From positions 1 through 64,000 of IMG/VR virus record IMGVR_UViG_3300035661_000012: a DNA stretch of 64,000 nucleotides; one strand, 5' to 3'. Shown in pieces: positions 5,105-14,792 of this stretch (positions are counted from its first letter, which is position 1; each line of letters starts with the position of its first letter). This DNA is from a virus. Both the position numbers and the translations under genes were made by a program. The notes under the pieces were generated by a model, which worked only from the letters and a program-made list of their open reading frames with translations, did not search any database and had not been told where the DNA came from.

Positions 5105-7782
5105 GCATCTCCGATATCTTAAAAGATTATAATAAATATGTATATGATATCGAAACCGTAAAGGTTGGTGATGCTGAACGTCCTTTTGCGGCCGCATTAT
5201 ATAAAATTGGAGATACAGATGCTTCTGAAGTGTTTTTATCTGTTCCTGAATTAATAAAGAAGCGGCTTAATTATCGTTCTCAGAGATATATTGCTAAATC
5301 ACAATTAGATATACAAAAAACCATCTCTCCCCTCACTGATCCGATAGGCAGAGATAAAGCCCTCATGGAGATCCTCTCCCCTGCTCTATCGGATTCTAAA
5401 GGTGTTCTTGTAGGACATAATATTAGATTCGATTTAAAGAACACACTTAATACGATTAGACCAGAGTCTAAAACTCTGTTAATGAATCGTATTGGTATCA
5501 AAGAGCAATCTCATGCTCGTAATATTATTCCATCAAGGGTTGGAGCTTTAATACAAGCTGGAGAAGGTAAGAGAGCTTATGAAACTTATAAGAGTTATTT
5601 AAAGATAAGCCAATCAAAAGGCATAGCTCCGATTCTTGATACTCATATTCTAACCCAAGCCTTGCTTGCTGGTAGTGCTGGTGCTGGTGGTCCTGAATTT
5701 AATGATTATTTCTCTGGTCTAAAATTAGGATTTATTAGCGAATACGAACCATTCCAACAATGGAAAAAAGGTTTAGGGCATACTGCTAAAGCCGATGTTC
5801 AGTTTACTGGAAAATATGCTGAATGGCTTACAGAAAAAGCTCTTCCACAAATGGAAGCTGGAAAGTTTGATAGTGAAGTTGGCGGCTTTTTAAATTATAT
5901 CAAAAGCATCCAAGATAGCGGCTGGCAAATAAATCAGGCTAAAAAAGAAATTGCAGAACATGCCCTTCAATCTGTTATTAATCAAGGTGATATTAGAACA
6001 GAGATTAAAGGTAGAAAGAGAATTTTTAAAGGTGTCACGTCCGGTGAAAAACTATATAATGCGATCGGTAAGAGATCGACTTTTAATAAATTGGGCCGCG
6101 ATGAATTTGTTGACACCTTTAATTTATTTTATAATTCTTTCTCTCCAATATCTTCTGAGACAGATAAAGCAGTTAGAGCTACAAAGATTCAAGAAGCAGA
6201 AGCTCATATTTGGAAGCAATTTTATGGAGATGAAGCAGAATATCTAAATAAATTGCGCGCCGAGGGTAAAATATTCAGGCCAACAATCTCATCTGTATCT
6301 GCCACTGTTGAAGAAGGAAAGAAATTTAAATTACCATCATGGGGTAAATATGCTGTAGGTGCAGTTAGTTTATGGGCATTATGGAATATATTAAGCAATC
6401 CATCTGGTAAAGATGATAAATATAACACCATCCAAGGGCTTCACCATGGTGGTCAAAACCAACAATTAAGACGAGAAAACACTGATTTTGGTTCTGGTTG
6501 GCAAGGAATATTTGAGAATTTTACCAAAGAATTAAAAACATATCAGCATATTGCTATTCTTGGTGCTATACCCGGATTCTTCAAAGGATATAACGAAGGA
6601 AGAGATACTGGTAAGATTAATGTTGCAGGAATGGCACGTAATATTGCTCTTGATATGGCCGACGATTTATTAATGTTGGCTGCGCCAACAATAGCTAAAG
6701 CTGTTCCACAATTTGAATCTGTACATCAATATCTAGAACATCCAATTGCAAAGCAAGCTAGTATAGGACTTTTTGGCTATACCATGGGTAAGGTTGCTGG
6801 AGAGATTTTTGCAAAAATATTTGGTAAAGATGATGCTTATAATACAATCGAAGGATTAAGACATGGTGGTATAGCTGAAAAATTACGCAAAAGAAATACA
6901 GATTTTGGTTCTGGATATCGTGGAATGCATCATACTGAATTTGATGAAAGTTATAATACCGCCGAAGATGTTTATGCTTATGAACAAATGCGTGCTTCTG
7001 CATTAGGTCTTTCATCTAAGGAAATGTATGAAAAATTAACCCAGCCAGATAAACAAATGTCTCCTTATGTATCTGCTAGTGCAACAGCAGGTACAATTCT
7101 TCACCGCATTAAACAAGCAGAAGGCTTAATGTCAGGTGAGTATGTAGATGTTGAACGCTTTACATCAGATCCAATAAATAGAATTGCTGGTCACATAGAT
7201 ATTTTAGACAGATATGGTAGAATCGGTGATATTAAAACTGTATCTAGCGGAATTTATGATACTATAGTAAAAGGTGGTGCACCAAAACCGATGCACGTAT
7301 CTCAGGTTAATTTTTATCTTGGGTCTGAAGGATTAGATCAGGGATTTATTAAATACATCAATCGTGAACGTCCATCGTCATCAAAGACTTATGCCATTGA
7401 ATTCAATCCAGCTTTATATGAAAAGGATATGCGTAAGCTTGAGCGTGTACGCAGACGTATTGAAGCAGAAATTGAATCTGGTAAATTGCTAAAGAAAAAT
7501 CTTCCAATGACAGCTTCATTAGAGACTTTGGAAAAATATAATGAAGATAAAGAATCTCCGGAAGAATTAATCCAGCAATTGCCCGTTTTGAAAAAGGCAT
7601 TTCGTGAAGAAATGGCTTATCTAAGGACAACGAAACGTGGAATGCCTTCTGGTGGCGAAGGTCTAGCTCGTATTCAAGCTGCCAACGAAAGACGTAAACA
7701 AAGAATTGAAAATGCCATGGTATCAACCCAAGGCATTATGTTACAAGCTTATAACAATAGGAACAACCATCATGTCATGTGA
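5101..7782 (+). CDS. Fusion of DEDDh exonuclease and PD-(D/E)XK nuclease, probable virion or packaging protein
   Basis: 893 residues with two nuclease signatures. At the N-terminus is a DnaQ-like 3'-5' exonuclease: D16/E18 in YDIET, D111 in GHNIRFDL, and H227/D232 in HTAKAD. At the C-terminus is a RecB/Cas4-like PD-(D/E)XK fold: D700 in GHIDIL, D710-x-K712 in GDIKT, then QVNFYL. Between them, hydrophobic/glycine-rich segments alternate with two copies of a motif of about 33 residues at about 438-470 and 577-609 (YNTIEGL-x-HGG ... NTDFGSG). The gene is coupled to the endolysin by ATGA overlap and sits upstream of the terminase. Possible roles are DNA processing during packaging or ejection, or host DNA degradation. 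The domains are clear; the role is inferred. Confidence 0.85.
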   Translation: MSISDILKDYNKYVYDIETVKVGDAERPFAAALYKIGDTDASEVFLSVPELIKKRLNYRSQRYIAKSQLDIQKTISPLTDPIGRDKALMEILSPALSDSKGVLVGHNIRFDLKNTLNTIRPESKTLLMNRIGIKEQSHARNIIPSRVGALIQAGEGKRAYETYKSYLKISQSKGIAPILDTHILTQALLAGSAGAGGPEFNDYFSGLKLGFISEYEPFQQWKKGLGHTAKADVQFTGKYAEWLTEKALPQMEAGKFDSEVGGFLNYIKSIQDSGWQINQAKKEIAEHALQSVINQGDIRTEIKGRKRIFKGVTSGEKLYNAIGKRSTFNKLGRDEFVDTFNLFYNSFSPISSETDKAVRATKIQEAEAHIWKQFYGDEAEYLNKLRAEGKIFRPTISSVSATVEEGKKFKLPSWGKYAVGAVSLWALWNILSNPSGKDDKYNTIQGLHHGGQNQQLRRENTDFGSGWQGIFENFTKELKTYQHIAILGAIPGFFKGYNEGRDTGKINVAGMARNIALDMADDLLMLAAPTIAKAVPQFESVHQYLEHPIAKQASIGLFGYTMGKVAGEIFAKIFGKDDAYNTIEGLRHGGIAEKLRKRNTDFGSGYRGMHHTEFDESYNTAEDVYAYEQMRASALGLSSKEMYEKLTQPDKQMSPYVSASATAGTILHRIKQAEGLMSGEYVDVERFTSDPINRIAGHIDILDRYGRIGDIKTVSSGIYDTIVKGGAPKPMHVSQVNFYLGSEGLDQGFIKYINRERPSSSKTYAIEFNPALYEKDMRKLERVRRRIEAEIESGKLLKKNLPMTASLETLEKYNEDKESPEELIQQLPVLKKAFREEMAYLRTTKRGMPSGGEGLARIQAANERRKQRIENAMVSTQGIMLQAYNNRNNHHVM

Positions 7783-8029
7783 TCTTAATGATGCATCTCA
7801 AATATTATTGATTGCCAATGAATTTTTTCCCATTGAGCCATCAAAACTTTTTTCTCATAACTTAACTTTAGATGAATCTAACAAACTAATATTAAATATA
7901 TGGGTTGATGGTTCTGGATGGATGACAATCGATACAGCAGAGATTAATGGATCTATTAGAGAATATTTTGAAAATACCAAACAAGAATTATCAACCAAGT
8001 TAAAGGAGGTATCCGATGGGCTTAGGTAG
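7772..8029 (+). CDS. Hypothetical small protein
   Basis: 85 residues, not recognised; begins MSCDLNDASQILLIANEFF and ends in a charged helix. The frame is open upstream to 7706, but the ATG at 7772 is chosen because AGGAA precedes it at a normal distance and it limits overlap with the nuclease gene to 11 nt. It terminates at TAG (8029), 14 nt into the next gene, indicating translational coupling. Confidence 0.65.
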   Translation: MSCDLNDASQILLIANEFFPIEPSKLFSHNLTLDESNKLILNIWVDGSGWMTIDTAEINGSIREYFENTKQELSTKLKEVSDGLR

Positions 8030-8927
8030 TATATTAGCCGAAGCCGGAACAAAGGCAGGTGGACAACTAGCACAGCATAGTGATCTTTTATATTCTGCTG
8101 GTAGAATGATCGGTTCTGGATTAATTGGTGGAACAGCAATGGCTGCTGGTGCTGGTTTAATAAATGCTGCTGGCGGAGATGTAAATGCTGGTAGTGCTTT
8201 TAAATTAGGATTTGCCGCATTTGCTGGTATGAAAGGTTTAAAATTATATAGCAGTGGAAATCTTGGTAGTTTTGCAGGACTTGGAAGCAGAGCTTTTTCG
8301 GGATTGGCTGGCCTTGAGAAAAAGGCTGGACTTGCTTTTGCAGGTAGATATATGAATGAAAATTGGATGAAACAACTTGCAAAGGTTGGTCGAAGTTCAA
8401 AAGAAGGTATGGCTATGCTTGGAAGAGCTGCTTTATATACACGTTTAGCAAGTGGTGCTGTTAGTGGAGCTGCCCTAGGAGCTGCTGTTGGAGCTGGCTA
8501 TGGGCTTTTTTCTGATAAGCAGACAATGTTTGGTGGGGCTTTTAAAGGAGCCATTTTAGGTGCTGCCGCTGGAGCTGCATTTCGTCAATTTGGTGGTGGT
8601 TTTAGTAAATTAAATAGAAAATATGCAATGCGTGCTATTAGTGCTAACAAACCTATTGGTGGAGCTATTAGCCATCCAGCAGCTGCAGCTGTCAAAGCTG
8701 CTACTGTAGCCGCTGCTGCTAAACCTATAAAAACATTTGTTGATGACAGTTTTGTCCAAGCATCAAAAGCTGAAGCTGTTAAGAATCGTATTCGCAATAT
8801 TTTTAACACTAGACCAGCAAGAAATGTAAAAACAAATGCATCAATAGCAAATGGAAGAATGTCATTGCAAGATAGTGCTGACTTAAAAGCACACTTAATA
8901 GCTAAATATGGAAATGCATTCTCTTAA
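8016..8927 (+). CDS. Glycine/alanine-rich glycine-zipper protein, probable virion component
   Basis: 303 residues, rich in Gly and Ala. Several hydrophobic segments with GxxxG or small-xxx-small spacing are present (about residues 30-75, 135-190 and 225-240), for example GAALGAAVGAGYGLF. No catalytic motif is visible. A strong AAAGGAGG ribosome binding site precedes the ATG. With the next gene it forms a pair of glycine-zipper proteins just upstream of the packaging genes. Such proteins are often internal virion or membrane-interacting ejection proteins, but the role here is an inference. Confidence 0.7.
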   Translation: MGLGSILAEAGTKAGGQLAQHSDLLYSAGRMIGSGLIGGTAMAAGAGLINAAGGDVNAGSAFKLGFAAFAGMKGLKLYSSGNLGSFAGLGSRAFSGLAGLEKKAGLAFAGRYMNENWMKQLAKVGRSSKEGMAMLGRAALYTRLASGAVSGAALGAAVGAGYGLFSDKQTMFGGAFKGAILGAAAGAAFRQFGGGFSKLNRKYAMRAISANKPIGGAISHPAAAAVKAATVAAAAKPIKTFVDDSFVQASKAEAVKNRIRNIFNTRPARNVKTNASIANGRMSLQDSADLKAHLIAKYGNAFS

Positions 8928-8944
8928 TAAAAAAAGGATTATAA

Positions 8945-9802
8945 ATGTACTCTCCATATACATATCCCGGTGAAGAATTAACCAGAAGTTGGAGCGGTGA
9001 TAATTATGTAATGCCTGGAAGGATTACTGCCGGCGCATTAGCAGGTGTTGGTATGCTGGGTCTTGGTGTGGTCGGTGGTATTTCGACTAGAGCTATTCAT
9101 AATCGTTTAATGAATAAGCAGGGACGATACTATGATCTAAATCTAAAGCTTAGCAATCCAAAAGAATATGAAAGATTATGGCGATTAAAAAATCCAGGCA
9201 AAGAATTTAGTAAAAATTATGCGCATGATTTTTATAAAATGGCCACAAATCCATTGTATTCTTTTGGTAAACAGATGAAACTCTGGGAAACAAGAGAAGC
9301 ATTTTCTTTAGAGCAAAAGATATACAATAAAATTGGAATTCAAGCTGGTAGATTTAATGGCAAATTTGTTTCAATGCCGATTTTAACCACTGGCATTTTT
9401 GCCATGATGAACATCAACGAACAATTTGAAAAAGTTGGTGATAGCAGAGCTATTGGTCGTGGCGTTATGCAAACTGGCGCTGAATTAGCTGGCGGATTTA
9501 TTGGACAAGGTGTTGGTGCATTAATAGGTTTGGCTGTTGGAGGTCCACTTGGCGCAATGGCTTTTGGACTTGCTGGTAGTGCTGTCGGTGCACTTGCTGG
9601 AAGTCAAAGCATGAATGTTTATGATGCTTTAAAGATTGCGGGTAGAAAATGGACAAATCCAGAACTTGGCGGAGGAATTATAGATAATGCCGCAACACAA
9701 ACAATGAGAGCCAGATCCTTAAATGCTATCCGCACATCACAATTTAATATTCGTTCTGCAATAGGTAACGAAGCATTTTATATGAATACTGGATTAATGT
9801 AA
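8945..9802 (+). CDS. Second glycine-zipper protein, probable virion component
   Basis: 285 residues. Hydrophobic glycine-rich segments are at about residues 30-50 (GALAGVGMLGLGVVGG), 145-155 and 180-215 (GVGALIGLAVGGPLGAMAFG), separated by charged helical stretches. It is similar in style to the gene before it but not an obvious duplicate. The stop overlaps the next start as TAATG. A membrane-active or internal virion protein is plausible; there is no firm family assignment. Confidence 0.7.
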   Translation: MYSPYTYPGEELTRSWSGDNYVMPGRITAGALAGVGMLGLGVVGGISTRAIHNRLMNKQGRYYDLNLKLSNPKEYERLWRLKNPGKEFSKNYAHDFYKMATNPLYSFGKQMKLWETREAFSLEQKIYNKIGIQAGRFNGKFVSMPILTTGIFAMMNINEQFEKVGDSRAIGRGVMQTGAELAGGFIGQGVGALIGLAVGGPLGAMAFGLAGSAVGALAGSQSMNVYDALKIAGRKWTNPELGGGIIDNAATQTMRARSLNAIRTSQFNIRSAIGNEAFYMNTGLM

Positions 9803-10278
9803 TGGGTTTTAAATACAATGATAAAAGATATCAGATATGGCGTAATAAAGTTTTTAGAAGAGACAATTTCCAATGTCAATTATGTGGAACTAAAGGTGGG
9901 GCATTAAATGCTCATCATATTAAAAAGAAATCAGAGTATCCGCATCTTGCATATATAACTACAAATGGAATAACTTTATGTACCAAATGCCATGCTGTCG
10001 TCACAAAGAATGAACAGATTTTTGAAAGATTTTTTGAGGCCATAATCAAAAAAATACTTAGTTACGATTTGGTCTATCAATTTTTTTTCTGGCTAACAAC
10101 AGTTAGACCTGATATAGTTAATGCTTTTAAGCAATATAATAAATGGGAAAAAATTCCCGCACATTTGGTAACGGAGATTACTAAGAATGCCAGAATCTCA
10201 AAATATAATAAAAGACGTATCGGATCCGCTCCTCGAACTGGAACAATACGAAAGCGACCAAAAAAAAGAGACGCTTAA
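9802..10278 (+). CDS. HNH endonuclease
   Basis: 158 residues with a complete HNH signature: zinc-ribbon cysteines C25/C28 (CQLC), H38-H39 (NAHHI), N55, and C60/C63-H64 (ITLCTKCH). HNH nucleases encoded directly beside the large terminase are required for genome packaging in several HK97-like phages, and the 92-nt overlap with TerL suggests such a partnership here rather than a selfish homing gene. The C-terminal 80 residues are basic and may bind DNA (KRRIGSAPRTGTIRKRPKKR). Confidence 0.88.
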   Translation: MGFKYNDKRYQIWRNKVFRRDNFQCQLCGTKGGALNAHHIKKKSEYPHLAYITTNGITLCTKCHAVVTKNEQIFERFFEAIIKKILSYDLVYQFFFWLTTVRPDIVNAFKQYNKWEKIPAHLVTEITKNARISKYNKRRIGSAPRTGTIRKRPKKRDA

Positions 10279-12286
10279 TAATAAGCTAAAATATGTTCCT
10301 AATATTTTAGACGATCCATACGACTATTTCTATCAGGACGAAGAAGAGCCAGAAATCGATCCTTCCTCTGATATTGTATTAAATAAAGAAAACTTTAGCA
10401 AGTTTTTACAAACTCAGTTTAAAGAGATAGACGAGACTAAAAAGCCTTATATAGCTAAAGCTGCTAGATTTGATCCTGCTTTTATGGTAGATCCAGTTAA
10501 TGAATATTATATTAATCGTCTGCCAAAGAAATTAATTAAAAGCTTATCAGAAGATGAGCTAGCCGAAGTTTTGAGCCTAGAAGATCCAATCACCTGGGCT
10601 GAACGTTATTTATTACAAAAGCATGGCGGATGGAAACCTCGTCATTCTAAAGACGGGATTCCTTATCAATCACAGATAGTTAGGTGCAGAAGTAAACGTC
10701 TTGTTGTACGTGCAGGACGAAGAGTTGGTAAAAGTGCTGGCATTATTGTACGAATCTTGCATAGAGCTTTCACTTGGAAAAGCGATGGTATAAAACCAAA
10801 TTATAATATTGTAATTTTTACACCAAACCAGTCTCAAATCAAGTTGCTATTTAAGATGATGGAATTGTTTGTTGATAGCCATCCGATGTTAATATCTATG
10901 GTTAAAAATGGTAAATTTCCATCTATACAACAGCCAAACTATATAACTGAGTTATCTAATGGCGTTACAATACAAGGCTTTGTTTCTGGATCGTCCGCCA
11001 TTCGTGGTCAAGCTGCAGATATGTTGATATTAGATGAAGCTTCATATTTAACAGCAGACGATACAGATAGCGTTGTTTCTCTTATCAACGAACATCCGAA
11101 TGTTGAATTGTTGATTACATCAACTCCACAAGGATTAAAAGATTGGTTTTTTGATCGCGTTCACGATCCTGATTATATAAGCTTATATTTTCCTTCAGAT
11201 CGTTTTCATCCATTTTGGTCTAAAAAAATGGAAGATGAGTTTCGTAGCACTCTTACAAGCGCAGGCTACATGCACGAAGTTCTTGCGGAATTTTCTCCTT
11301 CTGGTACTGGTGTTTTTCAGTATCCATTTGTCGAAGCTGCAAAAATTGATTCTTATGCTTATGCCGACTGCAAATATGATGCATCATGTATATATGGAGT
11401 TGGCGTAGATTGGAATGATCCTGATAATGGTACTCAAATACGTGTTGTTGAATTTAATCCAGCAATATCTAAATATCGTTGTGTTGCAAGCATTGGCGTT
11501 CATATAAAAGGATGGACACAAACCCAAGCAATGGATTATATTAAAAAAATAAATAGAGAATGGCGGCCTGCTTTTATATATGTAGACCAAGGACATGGTG
11601 GAACGCAAATTGAGATGCTGCATCAACATGGAATGAAAGCTCCAGTAGGGTCAATAGATAGGCGACTTATAAAAGTAAAAGGTATCAATTTCAAAAGTGC
11701 TATCGAAGTTTATGATCCTTGGCAGAAGAAAAAAGTTCGCAAAGATACAAAATCATTTATGGTTAATAATGCCGTTAGATTATTTGAGAATGGATTAATT
11801 GAATTCCCTGAAGAAGATGAAGTTCTTGAAAAACAACTACTTGGATATAAAATAGATCATTTCACTCCAAGTGGTTCTCCTGTTTATAAGGCAGATTCCA
11901 AATATGGAGATCATACACTTGATGCATTTATGATATGTATGCTTGGATTTACCTTAGAAACAACAACTCTCGGCAAACCATTGGTAGCAACAAATGTTGT
12001 TCCAGCTAATATTAGTTATCCAAATCCTAAGCAAATAGAAGCACAGAGTAAAGAACAGTTTTTAAATAATTTAGATCCCTATCGTAATTATAGGGATGCT
12101 GCTTTAGCAAGAGATAAGGCCAAAGAAAAAGAAGAATATTTGGCGGCAAATAAACCTTCCAAACTCATGGGTTTTGGCTTATTAAATATGAATAAAGTTG
12201 AACGAAGACAAACATCTAACTATGGCAACAAGAATCATCCGTTTGCCAAACCAAACGATGGTCGAACATCAAGAGTAAAGTTCTAA
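10187..12286 (+). CDS. terL: Terminase large subunit (packaging ATPase-nuclease)
   Basis: 699 residues. The ATPase domain carries Walker A AGRRVGKS (about 176-183), Walker B MLILDEAS (about 279-286) and coupling motif LITSTPQG (about 309-316). The RNase H-like nuclease domain has acidic residues D408 (GVDWND), D467 (IYVDQG) and D575 or D579 (GDHTLD). An acidic N-terminal extension of about 120 residues precedes the core. The motor pumps DNA through the portal and cuts it. The start at 10187 lies inside the HNH gene; GGAG about 10 nt upstream supports it and the frame is continuous. The next gene follows after 9 nt. Confidence 0.96.
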   Translation: MPESQNIIKDVSDPLLELEQYESDQKKETLNNKLKYVPNILDDPYDYFYQDEEEPEIDPSSDIVLNKENFSKFLQTQFKEIDETKKPYIAKAARFDPAFMVDPVNEYYINRLPKKLIKSLSEDELAEVLSLEDPITWAERYLLQKHGGWKPRHSKDGIPYQSQIVRCRSKRLVVRAGRRVGKSAGIIVRILHRAFTWKSDGIKPNYNIVIFTPNQSQIKLLFKMMELFVDSHPMLISMVKNGKFPSIQQPNYITELSNGVTIQGFVSGSSAIRGQAADMLILDEASYLTADDTDSVVSLINEHPNVELLITSTPQGLKDWFFDRVHDPDYISLYFPSDRFHPFWSKKMEDEFRSTLTSAGYMHEVLAEFSPSGTGVFQYPFVEAAKIDSYAYADCKYDASCIYGVGVDWNDPDNGTQIRVVEFNPAISKYRCVASIGVHIKGWTQTQAMDYIKKINREWRPAFIYVDQGHGGTQIEMLHQHGMKAPVGSIDRRLIKVKGINFKSAIEVYDPWQKKKVRKDTKSFMVNNAVRLFENGLIEFPEEDEVLEKQLLGYKIDHFTPSGSPVYKADSKYGDHTLDAFMICMLGFTLETTTLGKPLVATNVVPANISYPNPKQIEAQSKEQFLNNLDPYRNYRDAALARDKAKEKEEYLAANKPSKLMGFGLLNMNKVERRQTSNYGNKNHPFAKPNDGRTSRVKF

Positions 12287-12295
12287 GGAGTTATA

Positions 12296-13567
12296 ATGGA
12301 TAATCCTACTTATGCTAATTTGCTTGATATATATTACTATGATAAAAAGTTTGACAAATATGTTATACTTGGCAAGGATAGACCTCTCCCTTTATCCGCA
12401 ATCTTAAATAGCGGTAATGGACATTTTCTTATTAAAAACAATACTAAATTTTACATTACAAATATTGAAATAAAATATGAAGAACCGTCTAATTATAATA
12501 TAGCGATGAATATAGCATCGCAAGGGCAAATACCAAATACTAATACGCGTGTTATAAATCGCTCTATATCTAAAGCAGACTTTCCTGAGCTACATCTACT
12601 TCCGCCTAGCGGAGTTATAAAAATATTTTTGGAAGTTTATCCAAAGCCAGGATATAAAATCGATTTTTACAATTTGCCACTTGATATCTCTTTCCGCCGT
12701 TCGGTTATTAGCACTGAAAATATGTTAATACATTTTGAATTTTCAGAAGACGGACATGATGCTAGAATTTATGATAGCTTTAATGATATTGTAGGTATTG
12801 TGCATGATGCCGATCCTTCTACAAACAAAATAATTAATAATTTTGGTCTTGCTGCCTTTAGAAATAAGGGAGATAAGATAGATTTTTCACTTAGTTCTTT
12901 TGACATTGTTGTTAGTCCAATTTCCAAAGAGGTAACTGGAAAGATAAATGCTGGATGCAGCATTAGCACTTTTGTTGTTGTCGATATGCGTGCATTGTTA
13001 CCATCTCCTCTTCGCATTGGACCGAAAATTGCTAATACATTTAATAGTGCTGTGGTTCTTAAAGCTAAAGTTACTACCGGGGTTAACATTAATCCTAATT
13101 TTTATATTCTTGGACAAAATGTTTCAAATATAAAAACCCACGTAGACTTTATGCGAAATTTACAATATACTGGAACAACAAAAACATCAGTATATGTTAC
13201 TAATACGCACGATATGCTGATGAATATTGCTAAAGTAAAAACCAGTCTTTTTGTAGCTGCTGTTGGACAAACAGATACTAGTACAATTACAGTAAAAACA
13301 GCGGTAAAAGTTGGGTCAATAGAGCCGAATGTATTAAGTTTACGTAATAATGTTATCTATGCAGTTCATGTTGCATATATTCCAATATATACTGTTCTTG
13401 CTGCAGCCGCTATTAGAACTGGAGTATCATTAAATTCTATTATATCATATAGCCTTATAGGAAAGGCCGTCAAAGTTGGTGTGGCAACGGCACCTATTAT
13501 ATCATATAATGCTACAAACAGCAATCTTAGTACAATAAGAGCCGGTGTTAATATCCAAACAATTTAA
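12296..13567 (+). CDS. Structural protein with short beta-type repeats, function unknown
   Basis: 423 residues, not recognised. The N-terminal half is mixed with LPPSGVIKIFLEVYP near residue 105. The C-terminal half (about 225-423) consists of roughly nine degenerate units of about 18-22 residues with an alternating [I/V]KT-x-V-x-V pattern (TVKTAVKVGS, AIRTGVSLNS, KAVKVGVATA), suggesting a beta-repeat or solenoid. It lies between the terminase and further structural genes. AAGGAG precedes the ATG. The gene contains an internal copy of the promoter-like motif (12658-12686). Confidence 0.7.
   Translation: MDNPTYANLLDIYYYDKKFDKYVILGKDRPLPLSAILNSGNGHFLIKNNTKFYITNIEIKYEEPSNYNIAMNIASQGQIPNTNTRVINRSISKADFPELHLLPPSGVIKIFLEVYPKPGYKIDFYNLPLDISFRRSVISTENMLIHFEFSEDGHDARIYDSFNDIVGIVHDADPSTNKIINNFGLAAFRNKGDKIDFSLSSFDIVVSPISKEVTGKINAGCSISTFVVVDMRALLPSPLRIGPKIANTFNSAVVLKAKVTTGVNINPNFYILGQNVSNIKTHVDFMRNLQYTGTTKTSVYVTNTHDMLMNIAKVKTSLFVAAVGQTDTSTITVKTAVKVGSIEPNVLSLRNNVIYAVHVAYIPIYTVLAAAAIRTGVSLNSIISYSLIGKAVKVGVATAPIISYNATNSNLSTIRAGVNIQTI
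12658..12686 (+). promoter_or_regulatory. Bipartite promoter-like motif inside a gene, site 2
   Basis: AATCGATTTT at 12658 with TTGATA starting exactly 23 nt later at 12681, the same register as sites 3097, 46718 and 52523. It lies within the coding sequence 12296-13567, about 0.9 kb upstream of the gene at 13589, for which it could be an internal promoter. A chance coding match cannot be excluded. Confidence 0.4.
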
Positions 13568-13588
13568 AACAAATTAGGAGCTTAAAAA

Positions 13589-14779
13589 ATGCAATCTCAC
13601 AAACCCGAATTACATTTAGAATATTCGCTTTATGATGCTTTCGGAAACAAGCTTTTTACAAAACAGCATAATCATAAAGAAATTGCGCCCGCCGAAATAT
13701 CTATTGTCGTAAAAGACAATAAAGGTCGCATAGTAAAAGAACATAAACAACCAATGCGAAGTTTGCTTGGGAATTATATAAAATCTTTGTTTATAGAAAC
13801 TTTTTATTTAACTCAAACTCCAGCATTGCAAATGGAAAACATTGCCGATATATTTTGTGGAAGAAGTTCTTCTGGCAACTGTTTGATTTCAAATGGTGGC
13901 GCTGGAAATAATTATGGTATTGTTATTGGAGCAGATCCAACTGCAGTTACTGCGACTCAAAATAAATTATTTGGCGTTATTAGTCATGGTTCTGGAACTG
14001 GTCAGTTAAATTATTCTGCGATGACCTTCTATACATCTACAGCGATAACTGGTGGTTATCAATTTGAAATTAAACGTCAATTCACAAATTCAACTACTAA
14101 TACAATTTACGTTAAAGAAGTAGGCCTTTATGGATCTTGGGATACTACAAATAGAATTTGTTATGCACGTGATGTTTTAGATAGTAGTGGTGCTGCAATC
14201 AATATTGGTGTCACAGCTGGTCAAACCATTGAAGTTCGTTATACATTTCAAATAGATCAGGCTGGTTTATTTAATAAAGTATTTTTTGATATGCTTTATG
14301 GTAAAATGTCCGGAACATCTGTTACTATGAAATCTACAGATGGTATGGATAGGACTATGGCTCATACTACATATTATCCATTAGCTGCTTCTGCTAATGA
14401 TAGCACATATGGATTAACATTAGGAACATTTTCTTCACCACAATCAGTTGATAGCTATCAGCTTGGAAATAGAATTATACAAGGAACGAGTTCTGGACAA
14501 TTAGAGTATCTTATTACAGAAGTGGTCCCTTATTCTGAAGATCCAACTTTTGCTGAATTTGGTGTAAAAAGAAAATTTACAAATCGTTCTGGAGCTCCTA
14601 TTGTGGTTAATGAAGTAGGTTTAAGTGCCAAGGGTTCTGTAGGTTCATATGAATTTTTATTTTCAAGAGCAGCTGTATCGCCAATTACTATTGGAGATCA
14701 ACAAACAATAGAAGTGAAATTTGTTGTACGTGCCACTACTATGGATATCGTAAGCGTTCCTGTAAATGCCGCTCAATAA
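13589..14779 (+). CDS. Structural protein with duplicated domain
   Basis: 396 residues, not recognised. After an N-terminal segment of about 80 residues, two related halves follow: FGVISHGSGTGQLNY ... YVKEVGLYG and IIQGTSSGQLEY ... VVNEVGLSA, each ending in a stretch with GQTIEVRYTFQ or DQQTIEVKFVV. This indicates an internal duplication of a beta-rich domain of about 140 residues. Decoration, adhesin or fibre functions are possible. AGGAG lies upstream of the ATG. Confidence 0.7.
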   Translation: MQSHKPELHLEYSLYDAFGNKLFTKQHNHKEIAPAEISIVVKDNKGRIVKEHKQPMRSLLGNYIKSLFIETFYLTQTPALQMENIADIFCGRSSSGNCLISNGGAGNNYGIVIGADPTAVTATQNKLFGVISHGSGTGQLNYSAMTFYTSTAITGGYQFEIKRQFTNSTTNTIYVKEVGLYGSWDTTNRICYARDVLDSSGAAINIGVTAGQTIEVRYTFQIDQAGLFNKVFFDMLYGKMSGTSVTMKSTDGMDRTMAHTTYYPLAASANDSTYGLTLGTFSSPQSVDSYQLGNRIIQGTSSGQLEYLITEVVPYSEDPTFAEFGVKRKFTNRSGAPIVVNEVGLSAKGSVGSYEFLFSRAAVSPITIGDQQTIEVKFVVRATTMDIVSVPVNAAQ

Positions 14780-14792
14780 TCAAGGAGGATTA

